Shown here one piece after another: positions 43,615 through 55,959 of a stretch of 64,000 nucleotides of DNA. The notes beneath the pieces are model-generated. The model searched no databases. It saw only the letters and a program-made list of their open reading frames with translations, and was not told the DNA's origin. Every line of letters begins with the position of its first letter. The stretch's first letter is position 1. A program made the position numbers and the translations under genes. The stretch covers positions 18,775,501 through 18,839,500 of the forward strand of contig CM032230.1 of the NCBI GenBank assembly GCA_019009955.1, read 5' to 3'. The DNA is from Riptortus pedestris. Its lineage: Eukaryota; Arthropoda; Insecta; Hemiptera; Alydidae.

Positions 43615-44376
43615 TGCGACTGCTGGAGCGTTAACAGGCAAATAATTTGTCTCTAGCGGTCGCAATTTTGGTTTGATCGTTACCAAACTTGATATATAAA
43701 CGTTTTATGCAAAAAGACAGATGAAGTTCGTTAATGGCTGAAATCGGACCAGTGGGAGAGAATGGATTTTCGAAATATCTCCGTTATTGTACGTCTTATC
43801 GAAAATTTGCATAGAGCCAATCTTATTGCAAATTAAATGATCTATAAATATAGTACTATACATATTTTCTGTATCATAAATATTAACCGAGATATTTGCT
43901 TTTTTCAGCCTTCAGTAAACCCCCACTTTATCCAAAGCTTAAATACCAAATATTATTTTCCAGAGACCTTTATTATGCGATATGCAAGATATGTATAGAT
44001 GCAAATATTTTCTTCTGACCCCCCCCCCCACCTCTTCCGTCTAAAATTCTTGGACTACTTACTTGATTGATGAAGATAAAAATTATTCTGATTCATTAAA
44101 ATTACAGCACTAATTATAGTAAATAGTTTTCAATAAAATGTATATGTTATATTCTTATATGTTTCAGCTATTGTTTTTCTTTCCGGTGATCCGTTGGCAG
44201 ACCTGTTTGTTTACATTTGAGACGTTTCCCGCCTGCAGGGGAAAGATTTCTTACTACCGTTTGTATTTATTCACTTAATATTCAAGGTGGAGTTGCGTTA
44301 GCAGTATGTAAGTTTATCTGTCATTAATCTTCACGAGGGAAATCTGCTTAGTTTACGCAGCCCCTCCGTGACGGGC
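43412..44376 (+). mobile_element. family H element with (CA)n(TA)n centre
   Basis: AGCAGATTTCG start, left block and (CA)n(TA)n at 43538-43611. The start of the right block then appears twice, first inverted (AATTGCGACTGCTGGAGCGT) and then direct (CTCTAGCGGTCGCAATTTTG). It ends TTACGCAGCCCCTCCGTGAC and GGGC. Confidence 0.88.
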
Positions 44377-44436
44377 TTATGTCTCCCAGGTTGCCTCGTC
44401 TACCTTGGTTAACTATATTTCTCCAAGGGAGCTTTT

Positions 44437-44579
44437 AGCAGATTTCCCTTAGGGCAAATAAGCTATCAAGGTTGTACTCATGACGGGATTTTCGAAATAT
44501 TTCTTCAAATGGCTATCGATCCTACCTAGTAGATGACAAAAATGAGGTCCGTTCAAAACTGTATATATATATATCTCTA

Positions 44580-44614
<35 letters not shown>

Positions 44615-45099
44615 TTGTCTGTTACCGCTCTAGCGGTAGCAAATTTTGTTTGATCGTCACCAAACTCGATATTTAGTCGTTTTATGTAAAAAGAAAGATC
44701 AAGTTCGTTAACGGCTGAAATCGGACCAGCGGGAGGGGGGGTTTAGAGGGGAAGATTTTCGAAAATTCGATATATCTCCGTTACTATACGTCGGATCGAA
44801 AAATATTATAGAATCAATCTTATTGCAAATTACATTTACTATAAATATTGTTATATACATTTATTCTCTATCTTGAATATTAACTGAGATATTTGCATTT
44901 GTATTCTGCATGTGCTCGGCAGCAGTGGCTATGTTCGGACTTTCCGCCGTGAGCTCTGGCGGCCGTTTTTATAACTATTCGTCCCTCGTGAATAGGTTTA
45001 GAGATCCCTTCCTACTACAGCTGTTATTAGGCAGATTTCTTTATTATAAATCTTCACGTGGGAAATCTGCATAGTGTACGTAGCCCCTGCGTGACGGAG
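44437..45099 (+). mobile_element. family H element, full length
   Basis: AGCAGATTTCCC start 60 bp after the previous 3' end, an interrupted TA tract at 44562-44614, a G run at 44731-44751, the TCCGCCGTGAGCTC end module, GGGAAATCTGC and GACGGAG. Confidence 0.93.
44731..44751 (+). other. G-rich run, possible G-quadruplex
   Basis: GGG, A, a run of seven G, TTTAGA and GGGG can supply four G-tracts. The same run recurs at this position of the right block in many family H copies. Confidence 0.5.
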
Positions 45100-45645
45100 T
45101 TTTTTAAGTACTTAATACCTTCATTTCCTATATTCATCTTTACCTTATTCCATAGGCTCCTGTATTTTTCCCAGGTTGTCAGTTCATATTTCTTGAAGCA
45201 GTTATGTCTAATTCCTGCGCATCTCTCGGCGAAGTAGTAACTATTATTTTCCGAATTGGGCAAAGCTTATTAAATCGACTATTTATTGGCTCCAGTCTAA
45301 TGAGGCCGCATCTTGATGTGTTTGAATATATTTTTAACTTTTACATTTTTGGTTTACTGTCTGGATAATAATACAAAAAATAATATCTCTGCCTGGTGTA
45401 CTAATTTACCAAATTTTAAAAAAGACCCAATATTTTACACTATAATGTTAGCTATATCTGTAGCAGAGCTTGACGTGAAATGTGTTGGCGCCAATTGCAA
45501 ATTGGTCAAAATTAATTCCATGCTTGCCAAAAAATGAAATTTGCTTATGAATTATTTTTACTAATATCGTAGTAATATGACCAAGGATCATAACATTATC
45601 ATAAGATATCTCTGGAATATGCTGGATGGTAGAGGAACAAATGTA
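45100..45645. other. unassigned stretch with small frames
   Basis: A minus frame (45054-45263; KYELTTWEKYRSLWNK) and a plus frame (45313-45537) are open but not recognised. They may be element scraps. Confidence 0.35.
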
Positions 45646-46267
45646 TAAGGATCAATAAGAAGGCCAAGTCCTCTACTGGTTTTTTAATATAATGCAGAGT
45701 GCACTTTCGGAGTCAACGCTCCATCCTCAGTGCCTGCTGACAAACACAACCACGAGTTAATTTAACTTTCATAGTATGGCACAAAAGCAAAATAAAACAA
45801 CAGTCATAAAACCAGACACAAAATAATGAGTATAACAATGGAAAATCTTAAAACTAGTCAACAAATAAAACTAGAAAAACTAATAACTAGTCAACTACTA
45901 AAAAATTAAAACCAAAACAATAAAAAACCTACTAACAAGTTTTTTTTTTTTTTTTTTTTTTTTTATTAGTTGACTTCTTTGTAGATTTTTTATTGTTTTG
46001 GTTTTAATTTTTTAGTAGTTGACTAGTTATTAGATTTTCTAGTTTTATTTGTTGACTAGTTTTAAGATTTTCCATTGTTTTACTCATTATTTTGTGTCTG
46101 GTTTTATGACTGTTGTTTTATTTTGCTTTTGTGCCATGCTATGAATGTTAAATTAACTCGTGGTTGTGTTTGTCAGCAGGCACTGAGGATGGAGCGTTGA
46201 CTCCGAAAGTGCACTCTGCATTATATTAAAAAACCAGTAGAGGACTTGGCCTTCTTATTGATCCTTA
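45646..46267. mobile_element. foldback palindrome, 622 bp
   Basis: Two arms of about 300 bp, 45646-45940 and 45966-46267, are near-perfect inverted copies around a T run of about 26. The outer ends read AAGGATCAATAAGAAGGCC in both directions. The arms contain TGTCAGCAGGCACTGAGGAT, a retroelement 3'-end-like stem. The transcript would fold into one long hairpin. It may be a foldback element or an inverted insertion of a retroelement 3' end. Confidence 0.9.
46183..46219 (+). ncRNA. hammerhead-like motif (candidate)
   Basis: CTGAGGA, T, stem GGAG/CTCC with loop CGTTGA, GAAA, self-complementary GTGCAC, TC and TGC, with GCA before the first box. The order matches a type I hammerhead with very short stem III, as known from Penelope-like elements. 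The extra T between CTGAGGA and stem II is a defect. A mirrored copy lies at 45693-45732. The same bases could be an ordinary LINE 3' stem. Confidence 0.3.
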
Positions 46268-47084
46268 TTATCATAAGAACTCATCATATTTGCCATAAAA
46301 TCAAATATGTTCGTAAATCAGGAATTGGGTGTGGATTAATAATTTAAGAAATATCTCCGATATCATTAGATTTAGAGGATATGGCGAAATGTGATCAGTA
46401 GTTTCAAGCCAGCCGTCAAAGGTGAATGTTTTTGATATTTCTGAGATGTACCGTACCCTAAATATATCAACAACTTTTTGCAGGCAGAATAAATTTTCTC
46501 CCAGATTTTTTGTTTTCTGCGTCGTTCAAAGTTAGCCCTTAGATTTAATGAATTAACGAATACTAGCGTTTATTATGCTTCAGTTGTGAAACAAAGTAGT
46601 TCCTTGATGATATAAATTAAATTATATATAAGGCTAAATAAATATAAACGTACAGAATTGTTATACTTCTTATTTTGGACCCAATATTATTTATTTATTC
46701 TTCAAATTTTATGGCAAGGGTCTCCAATAAAAAACATTAACTTCTTCAGTGCAGACTTTATTGAAACTGTTCTACTGGTTTCTTGTCTTATTTGCCACCT
46801 CTTTAGGTGCTAACCCTATTAAAAGAAAAATATATAAAAAAATTATTAATAACATGTGGTGATGAGATTTTCTTTTTCTCAAATGACTATCGATCTACCT
46901 AGAAGATGCATATATATATATATGTATATATAAACACACATATTCAAACTTCAAGTCAGTAAAAAAACAACACATAATCATAGTTAATTAAGAATGTCCA
47001 TTTACAGTAGATGTTATGAATTGCGAGTTCAAGACACAATCCCTATCCCTTGATACGGATGCGGGTTTTAATGTATATTTACCT
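46268..47084. other. gene-free stretch with family H scrap
   Basis: Left-block phrases (CTCAAATGACTATCGATC) lie at 46858-46910 next to a short TA run. No gene. Confidence 0.5.
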
Positions 47085-47152
47085 TTAATTTGATCTTCAA
47101 TTATCTTCAAATGTCCATCATCCTACTCAGCTGACGAAAATGTGATCCGTTC

Positions 47153-47209
<57 letters not shown>

Positions 47210-47844
47210 TATATAATCCTACCATACGTGTATATGTCACTGAACTCCTAAACGGCTGGACCGATTTGAATGAATTTCTTTGTACGCGTTTGGGTGACGG
47301 CCTGGATGGTTAAAGCGTCACAAATAAGCCCGTCAGATGGAGCACGAGTGGTGGTTGGTCGTAAAGGAGGCCTAAAATTAAAAATAGAGATATTTCATTT
47401 CCAATTTTTTTTTTTGGCAAATATGCACAGGTCAAAAGTTGTTTGTGTTGTTATTTAGAGTAACCTTTGTTATATTTACCTTTGTCGTATTACTAAGTAT
47501 AAACTAGATATACTCTAAAAATTAAAGTAGGAGGAATAATTGTTTTGGGCACCAACGATTGAACCGAACTTAACAATAATCTGCGTGTAAATTAGCATTA
47601 ATTCTTCCATCATTATAAGCTATATTACATTTTCTAGGTTCTTCGTGGCGGGGGGTTATAAGGGAGACCTGAATAAAAAAATTGCGATATTTCATTTTTT
47701 TTTTGTTTTTAGGCAAACGTGCACATACGAAAATTTGTTTTTTGTGCTATTAAAAGTAACTTTTGTTTTAAACATAATATTATTATATTTAATATCCTAA
47801 TTGCTTGAAATATGCAGGACAACGTCTGACAGGTCCACAGTATG

Positions 47845-47897
<53 letters not shown>

Positions 47898-48304
47898 CTG
47901 TTAACGCTCTAGCGGTCGCAATTATTGCTTAATCTTTACCAAACTCGAAGTTCATAAATGGCTGAAATCGGACTAGTGGGAGGGGGGGATTTTCGAAAAT
48001 TCAAAATATCTCCGTTCCTATTAAACAATTGTATAGAACCAATCCTATTGCGAGTTAAATCTACTGTTATTATTGTTATGTACATTTATATTGTATTTTG
48101 AATATCAACCAAGAAATTTTCATTTTTATTATGCTTGTGCACGTAACGGACTAGATGAGATCGGCTAACTTCGGTTCTAGTCGTGAGTTTCTGGCAAAGG
48201 CTAGTTCGGCCGTTTCTGTAACAGATCGGCTCTCGTTAGATTTCTTTATTGTAAAACTTTACTTGTGAAATATGCTTAGCTTACGCTGTCCTTGCGTGAC
48301 GGAC
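47085..48304 (+). mobile_element. family H element hosting a Helitron-like insert
   Basis: Left block at 47085-47160, TA, the insert, TA at 47850-47892, right block, then TTACGCTGTCCTTGCGTGAC and GGAC. The 5' tip is lost. Confidence 0.8.
47206..47846 (+). mobile_element. Helitron-type element, diverged
   Basis: Shares CTAAACGGCTGGACCGATTT, AAGGAGGCCTAAAATTAAAA and the TTGTTATTTAGAGTAAC phrase with the Helitron family. Its end (ACAACGTCTGACAGGTCCAC) differs and lacks a clear CTAG, so it may belong to another subfamily. Confidence 0.6.
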
Positions 48305-48483
48305 TTTTTTCTCGTCATAAGATACTTACCTACGTTTATTAGATCGTTAGGTATTTTGTTAAATGTTCTTAAGGAATTTTCGGATAACATATCGTATTTA
48401 TCTTTATTGATTAGATCACTGTTAAAACCTATGAATATATCATTGCTTTTATAAAGTTTGCTCGAATGTTTTTCTTCGCAATA

Positions 48484-48971
48484 AATGTATATATGTATAT
48501 ATATATATATTTGTATGTTAACGCCCTAGCGGTTGCAATTTTGGTTTGATCGTAAATGTAATCGTTTTATGTAAAACGTAAGATCAAGTTCGTTAATGGC
48601 TGTAATCGGACCAGTGGGAGGGGGTGGTTTAGAGGGGGGAATTTTTAAAATTCGAAATATCTCCGTTATTATGCGTCGGATCGAATAATTGTAAAGAATC
48701 AATCTTGTTGCAAATTAAATTTACTATAATTGTTCTATACATTTATTCTGTATCTTGAATATTGACCAAGATATTTGCATTTGTATTGTGTTTGTGGTCG
48801 GATATGTTCGTGACTTTCCGCCGAGAGCTAAGGCGGCCATTTCCGTAACTGTTCGTCCCTCTTGAATAGGTTTAGAGATACTACTACTGCCGTTATTAGT
48901 AGGCAGATTTCTCTGTCGTAAAACGTCACGTGGGAAATTTGCTTGGTTTACGCAGCCCTTGCTTGAGGGAC
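48484..48971 (+). mobile_element. family H right half
   Basis: A short TA run, CGCCCTAGCGGTTGCAATTT, G run, TCCGCCGAGAGCTA module, CACGTGGGAAATTTGCTTGG and a decayed hairpin. Confidence 0.85.
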
Positions 48972-49989
48972 TTTTTAAAATTAAATTTCCTCTAAATATG
49001 GTTATATACATATTTCCTCTCTATCATGAATATTAATGGAGTTTTTAGGATTTTTTTCTTTTTGCTGTCTTCAGTAAACCCCCACTTATACTAGGAACGT
49101 TAGCAATTTGCTGATATAATTCCTTAATTTAGAGCCTAATTACTAATTGTACTTTGCAAGAGATATGACAATAATGAATTACATAAATATTATGCTAGTG
49201 ACATACAAATTCATTGTTTGGTGACTTGATAAAGAACGTAAAATCTTAATTTACGTTCCGTAACGAAAATGTTTCTTTGATTTATAGCCAACTCGATATT
49301 TAAACGTTTCATGCCACTCTGAAGTTGGTAGTCGTTAATAGTTAAAATTGGACGAGGAACTAAGGGCGGTTTTGAGGGGGAGGGAATACGAAAATCCAAT
49401 ATTCCTTCGTTGTTATAAGTCAGATCGTAAAATGTTAAAATTATTGGTCTACAATTGTTCTATGCATATTGAGGTCGTACTCATGACGCTATTTTTGAAG
49501 TTTCTTCAAATGCCCATCGATCCTACCCAGGAGATGTCGAAAATGAGATGCGATCGTAATTCGTGTTGGATCGTTACCTAACTCGATATTTAAACATTTT
49601 ATGTAAAAATAAAGATCAAATTCATTAACGGCTGAAATGGAACCAGTGGGAGCTGGTGTTTAGAGGGGAGGATTTTTGAAAATTCGAAATATCTCCGTCA
49701 GATCTAAAATTTGTATAGAATCACCTTATTGCAAATTCAATCATCTACAAATGGTGTTACGTACATGTTTTCATTATCTTTAATGTTAACCGAGTTACGT
49801 TTTTTTTAGTTTTCGGCCTTCAGTAAACCCCCTCCTTCTCCATATCAACAATAAGCTGTTGTATTAAAAAGCACTATATTTGAAGCCTAAACAAAAAATA
49901 TTGTTCTCATTGAACTTTTACGTCATAAATGCAAATACGGGACGCAAATGGGAAATGTGCTTAGTTAACGCAGCCCCTGCGTGACGGAT
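48972..49989 (+). mobile_element. family H fragments in tandem
   Basis: Pieces of right and left blocks follow one another in the same orientation (left block at 49470-49550, right block at 49555-49800) and end with TTAACGCAGCCCCTGCGTGA and CGGAT. Internal deletions removed the microsatellite. Confidence 0.75.
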
Positions 49990-50456
49990 GTTTCGTTCAG
50001 GGCTTAAATTTATTAGGATATTCCTCAAATATTTTCCTTAAATGTTATATGCCACATCATAAAGGTTTTAATTCTCGTTCCTAAGGAGGTGGCTATGCCT
50101 CAGCGTAGTGTGGCTTCATGTACACTCTACCTATCACCACTTTTGCATTTTCTTAAGTTGCCTTTTCTCTTATTTTATTCATTTTTATGATAGACAATTG
50201 CCTCCGGTTCTACAGCTAGTCTTGACATACTCCGTCTTGCAATTTTTTTTTTTGCTTTCTTGATTTCTATCGTGCAAGAATGGCACAATAGGAATGCCTG
50301 TTCGACGTGTAGTGGGGTTGTACTGTATGTACAAAACAAGAACCTACGAATAACTATCTGAGTTACGAGACAGTTTGTGGATAACAATTGTAGACCATCA
50401 ATAGTTCAACTAGTCATATTTTACATTTTTTTATTAATCATTAATAACATATTATA
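49990..50456. other. gene-free stretch
   Basis: A GC-richer spot at 50090-50130. The minus frame 50175-50387 is unrecognised. Confidence 0.4.
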
Positions 50457-50762
50457 GGAGATATTTCAAATTTTTGAAAGTTTCACTTAAACCTCTCCTC
50501 CAACTGGTACGATTCCAACCATTGAAGAACTTGATCTGTCTTTTTACATAAAACAATTAAATATCGAGTTTTGTAACGATCAAACAAAAATTGCGACCGT
50601 TTGAGCATTAACAGAATATATATATATAAATATATATATAATTTTGAACAGACATTATTTTCGTCATCTCCGAGTAGGATCGATGGACATTTGAAGAAAT
50701 TTTTCGAAAATCGGGTCATGAGTACGACCTTAACAGCTGATTTCCCTTATGGGAAATCTGCT
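50457..50762 (-). mobile_element. family H left part
   Basis: From the ATATTTCAAATTTTTGAAAG phrase through the G-run complement and a short TA tract to TATGGGAAATCTGCT. No 3' hairpin. Confidence 0.85.
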
Positions 50763-51875
50763 AATATGTTATAGATAATTGTGCAGTGTTAGGTCTGTTG
50801 TTTTGATCAATTGGTGTTATAACTTGAATAGCCAATATCTTTCTAATATTTTTTATAACACACTGAACATTTTTTCTATAAAATTTATAAAGCTCCCATA
50901 TTAATTGTCAATTTTCAGCCCTATCAGTCAAGAAAGTGATGGTAATAATTGAAGCATCCTTTACAATATAAAATAAAATTAATGAAACTGCCTTTAAAAG
51001 ACCGGTGGGCGTTGGTTCCCGAAAATAGAAGGCATCTTATTTTATTTAGTTTTTATTATACCTTCGAATAGCTCAGAAGCAGACCGGCCTAAATGTATAC
51101 TTAGACAAATATGATGATTTTAGATTTGTGATACAGCCAAGGAAGAAGAATTCCGTCATTACACGGGGCTGCGTAAACTAAGCAGATTTCCCACGTGCTG
51201 GTTACTGTTTAGTACTAGTTTAACAAGATGTCTCATGTTTCGTTCTTGCTCATAATACTGGAGATATTTGGAATTTGGACCCCCCCCCCCCTATTCCAGG
51301 TCCTGAAAACCATTGACATATATAATCGTTAGTGTTGAAATAAATTAAATATCGATTATAGTTGAGACCGAAAAAGGTCACTACTCTTCATTTTCTAGTT
51401 TTGAACGTTATTTATAAATTCATAACTTCGGTAAAAACTGTTAACTATATTTTTAATTATATTCCAGTTTCATATTATTAACTTAAATTTTAGTATTTTT
51501 AAGCTTGGAGAATTTGCAAGACTGATGTTTGTATGTAATTATAATTAGGTTAAATGATTTTATATGTATTTAATGGAATGCGATGTATGGCAAAAATGTG
51601 TATCTTTTTTGCTAGGTTCTGATGAAGATACGTTAGTGTTGAAAGGCTTTTAGAAAGAAATGTGTGGAGAGATTTCCAGTTATTAAGACATGTATCTCAT
51701 ATCTGCACTTCTACATCCATTAGCAGACCAAATTAGAAATGTTATTTTCGGTATCCGTTCCATAGGATATTTCTTTGATATATCATTATAGAGAACAATG
51801 GCATAGAATTATTTTTCTTGAACTTGTTATTCCAAGGATATTTATACTTCTGGACGACTTTATCTGATAAAAAAC
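50763..51875. other. stretch with family H tip and degraded right block
   Basis: A minus-oriented hairpin tip at 51152-51203 (CGTCATTACACGGGGCTGC, AAGCAGATTTCCCACG) is followed by faded right-block phrases to about 51390. The rest is unassigned. Confidence 0.55.
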
Positions 51876-52655
51876 GTCCGTCACGCAGGAGCTGCGTAAA
51901 CTTAGCACATTTCCTATGTCAAGTTTAGCAATAGAGAAATCTGCATACTGGTAACACAACACCACCGTAAGTACGTAAATACAAATGGTAATGAGAAATC
52001 TTTCAGTTAATTTTAATAAACTCCCAACTAAAACGGCTTCTGAATTGTAAAAATAATTTATATTTTAATCAACTCAAATTTTAGTGTTTAAAGAACTAAA
52101 GAAGGAGGGGGGCGGATGAACAGACCGTATTTGCATAAATCTGACAAAGTAACAAAGGTTAGGTAAGGTTGGAAAGGACAAGTTAGGTTAGAAGCTTCCG
52201 CCAGAGCCGAGCACGGCCGAACTAACCCGACCACAGCCTTCATAAAAATGCACATATCTCGGTTAAGATAGAGAATAAGTGTATATAACAATATTTATAG
52301 TAAATGTAATTGGCAATAAGATTGGTTCTATACAATGTTTCGATCCAATGCATAATAACGGAGATATTTCGAATTTTCGAAAATCCCCCCTCTAAACCCC
52401 CCCTCCATCCGGTACGATTTCAGCCATTAACGAACTTGATCTGTCTTTTTACATACAACGGTTAATTATCGAGTTTCGTAACGATTAAACAAAAATTGCG
52501 ACCGCTAGAGCGTTAACAGACAAATATATATAATTTTGAACGGACTTCATTTTCGTCATCTCCAGGGTAGGATGGATGGACGTTTGAAGAAATTTTTCGA
52601 AATTCGCGTCATGAGTACGACCTCAATAGCTGATTTCCCCTAAGGGAAATCTGCT
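51876..52655 (-). mobile_element. family H element, full length
   Basis: GTCCGTCACGCAGGAGCTGC start, right-end module with AACACAACACCACCG, right block with C run, only three TA units at 52526, left block and AAGGGAAATCTGCT end before AAAA. Confidence 0.94.
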
Positions 52656-52867
52656 AAAATGGAGCAGGCAGAATGTATAAAATAAAATATAAACCGCTTA
52701 TTGTCTGAGAAAACAGATTTTTTGAGTTAATTATCTCTAATGGTTGAAATATTGTATAGATTTAATCTTATTGTAAATTTATTCGTGAAATAATATTAAG
52801 TTATATTCAAATTTTCGCAACCATGCAAACGTTGTTATGTAAGAATTTTCTCTGTAATTCGCATTTT

Positions 52868-53050
52868 AGCTGATTTCCCCCAAGGGAAATTTAGAAAAAT
52901 CAAAATATCTGTGTTGTTATTCGTCGCTTTGAAAAATTTATAGAACCAACCTTATTCCAAATGTATTGTTCTATAAATATTGCCATCTACATGTTTTCCT
53001 TCTCTTCAATATTAACCGAGGTAAGGGCATTTTTAGTTTTGAACCTACAC
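52868..53050 (+). mobile_element. family H element, internally deleted
   Basis: AGCTGATTTCCCCCAAGGGA jumps at once to AAATCAAAATATCTGTG of the right block. The end is lost. Confidence 0.7.
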
Positions 53051-53776
53051 TAAATCTGCAGTTTTAGGCACCGCACTTTAATGAAAAGAGAATGTATCAA
53101 GACATGACTTTTTCCAAGCATGAATACCTACCTAATGGGTTTCGTAGAGAAGTTTGTTATGCAATGAGATACATGTAAATAGTATGATGGCGTCATCAAT
53201 TAAGAATTTATTGACCACCCAATTCTACTTTTCGAATTTTTTGGAAATAGAGAATGTATGCTGATATTAAATGTGTAACATGTCATTCCAACATGCAGAA
53301 AGATTAGTTCTATAAAAGTTATCTACAATTATAAATAATTAAATTTCAACAAGATCGGTTATATAGAATTTTTTATCGTACTCATAATAACGCAGATATC
53401 TTGAAGTTTTTTAGTAATTTGTACTCCCTCAGTTTCTGATTTCCTTCAAGGAAATAGTGCATTAAAAAATTAGGATACACGGTTCACTTTATGTGAAATA
53501 AGGCTGCGTGTAGTGGAAGCTGTGAGGTCACCTAGGGCCTTAACTCAAACGAGAAATGGTGGACTGGTCCGGCAGAATCTAGATAGTGCCTCGCTCTTAA
53601 TTGCTTTGTTCGCTAGTAATAAATAATCTTGGAGCTCTTATCTCAAACAATGGGCCCCCGTCTTCTGGATTAATGCCTCTCTCAAATATTTCTTTATATT
53701 TACTCACAAGTCACTCACCTCGTACCGCAAACACGGTTTACATTTTATTTTATATTTTCCATCTGCATTTCTGATG

Positions 53777-53831
<55 letters not shown>

Positions 53832-53937
53832 AAAATGTTGATGGATGTAACAGTGTAGATCTGGGAAAAAGGTCTTAATAAATGTAAGTCCCAACAACGA
53901 CTTTATTAAAACACTAGGCCTTATGGCACTAAATATA

Positions 53938-53982
<45 letters not shown>

Positions 53983-53984
53983 GC
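53051..53984. other. stretch with degraded family H and microsatellites
   Basis: A faded minus-oriented copy at about 53335-53466, a GC-richer unassigned segment at 53490-53730, and (TA)n(CA)n at 53778-53827 and 53932-53980. No gene. Confidence 0.5.
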
Positions 53985-54640
53985 CAAAGTTCCTTCAATG
54001 AGAGGTGCCCTACCTGTTAAAGGGAAAGGCGTCGAAACTTGTGATGAATGGAAAACATCAAATTCTTGGATGTGGGACAAAGGTCTTTCCTCTTCTGAAT
54101 GGACTACAGAAGTACCAACCTGGTGCCAGTACGCTCTGTTCCTGGAAGGAACTTAGGAACCAACCCGCTGCCGTTATAGCAGCGAGACCGATACCCATGT
54201 TCTTGGTACATGTCAATGGGGCGAGACAATGCGCATTTCTCGTCATCATAAGGTCCGGACTCAAATTGCTCACCTGTTGAAAAAGGAGCGTCAAGATTGG
54301 GATATATTTGAAAATGTTATTATACAATTTCTCAGACGGCACTCTATGAAGAGCGGATATTCTAGCAATCAAGAAAAATGAAAAAAAAAAGGCTTAATTC
54401 TGGATCCTTTTGTCCGTTTTGAGATTAACAAAAATCAAACAGACGAGGTGGCTCAGGAGAAGAGAAGAATATATGAACCTTTTTGCCCCTATTTCTCAAA
54501 AAAATACAAAATCCAAGACTGGACGGTTATGGGGCTACTGTTCTGCTCAAGAGGAGTCCTCCATAAAAAAAAGGGTGTAGATACTAATAGAAGATGGGCT
54601 TTCAAACTATAATCTGTAGAACTTATCCAAACTTATTCTA
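53985..54640 (+). pseudogene. R2-like non-LTR element, C-terminal fragment
   Basis: With frame changes, the plus strand gives SSETDTHVLGTCQWGETMRI and RHHKVRTQIAHLLKKE, then SNQEK, LDPFVRFEINKNQTDEVAQE, KRRIYEPFCPYFSKKYKIQD and VMGLLFCSRGVL. This is the C-terminal zinc knuckle (C...H-x-LG-x-C-x2-GE) and the following ...ILDP-x-VRFE block of R2-group LINEs with a restriction-like endonuclease. The piece at 38.4-38.9 kb covers the same region on the other strand. The reverse transcriptase itself is absent. Confidence 0.65.
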
Positions 54641-55122
54641 AAATCATCAATAAGAATCATCCATCATCATGAAAAACCTGGACCATACATGTACCCTCAG
54701 GAAGAGGGCAGCTTATTTTGTTTGTGTGTGTGTGTATATATACAAACATATATATTGTTTGTTACTGCTCTAGCGTTCGCAAATGTTGATTGATACAGAT
54801 CTCGAGAATAATTGATTAATTATTCCATCCGACTTATAATAACGGAGATTTTTGCAAATTTCCCACTCTCTAACCCGGCCCCCTCCCCCACACTCCGGTT
54901 TCACCTGTTAACGAACTCGATCTCTCGATAAAACGCTTATATATCAAGTTTCGATCAAACAAACAAGCGCTAACAGACAAATGTGTATGTATGTATACAT
55001 GTTTGTGTGTGTGTGTGTGTAATTTTGAACGAACTTGTTTTCCGTCATCTAGATGGGATCAATCGGCATTTATGGAAATGTTCCAAACATTAGTACATGA
55101 CATCCCTTAAAGGAAATCTGCT
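54641..55122 (-). mobile_element. family H fragments around microsatellites
   Basis: Minus-oriented right and left blocks from about 54820 end AAAGGAAATCTGCT. A small plus-oriented piece (GTTTGTTACTGCTCTAGCG) lies at 54755-54790. Confidence 0.7.
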
Positions 55123-55237
55123 AAAATTATTTGATGTCGTTATATTGCTATGTACTTAACTCACAGGATAAAGGTCCGTTGGAATCAATATTAGGTGTTA
55201 GTGCATGAAAATTAGACGTTTCATGATACAAAATGCC

Positions 55238-55560
<323 letters not shown>

Positions 55561-55959
55561 ATAAAAATATCTGTCTAATTTTCAGTCATTTTTACATTTT
55601 ACTGCTGCCAGTAATTTTGGATGGCATCCTTATTTGTTCATACTACATCCACAAGCGTTGTATCCTATATCCAACAATTGTATCTCCTTAACTATATGTC
55701 CTATCACTAAAGGACAAAAACAAAATAAATCTGGTATTAAAGGGCTGATTTCATATTTCTAATCCTTTTTTTTCAGTATTTAAGGATGATATTTCTCGAG
55801 AAAGATAATAATATTCAATTTTTTATTAAATAGTCAGGAAGTATCTCTTACGTGTAAACCAAACTTCATTGCTCTATCTTGCATCTTAGTTCTTGAAAAC
55901 AATATTAATTCGTAAGTTTGAAATATTGTCACTTTCAGGGGTTAATATCTCTGATTGGG
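55561..55959. other. gene-free stretch
   Basis: Nothing recognised. Confidence 0.4.

Noticed and set aside
45313..45537. 74-residue plus-strand frame as a host gene
   Set aside because: No recognisable domain, signal or splice context, and a length expected by chance.
51617..51650. Second hammerhead-like site (CTGATGA...GAAA)
   Set aside because: The bases between the boxes do not form a stem II and nothing fits stem III.
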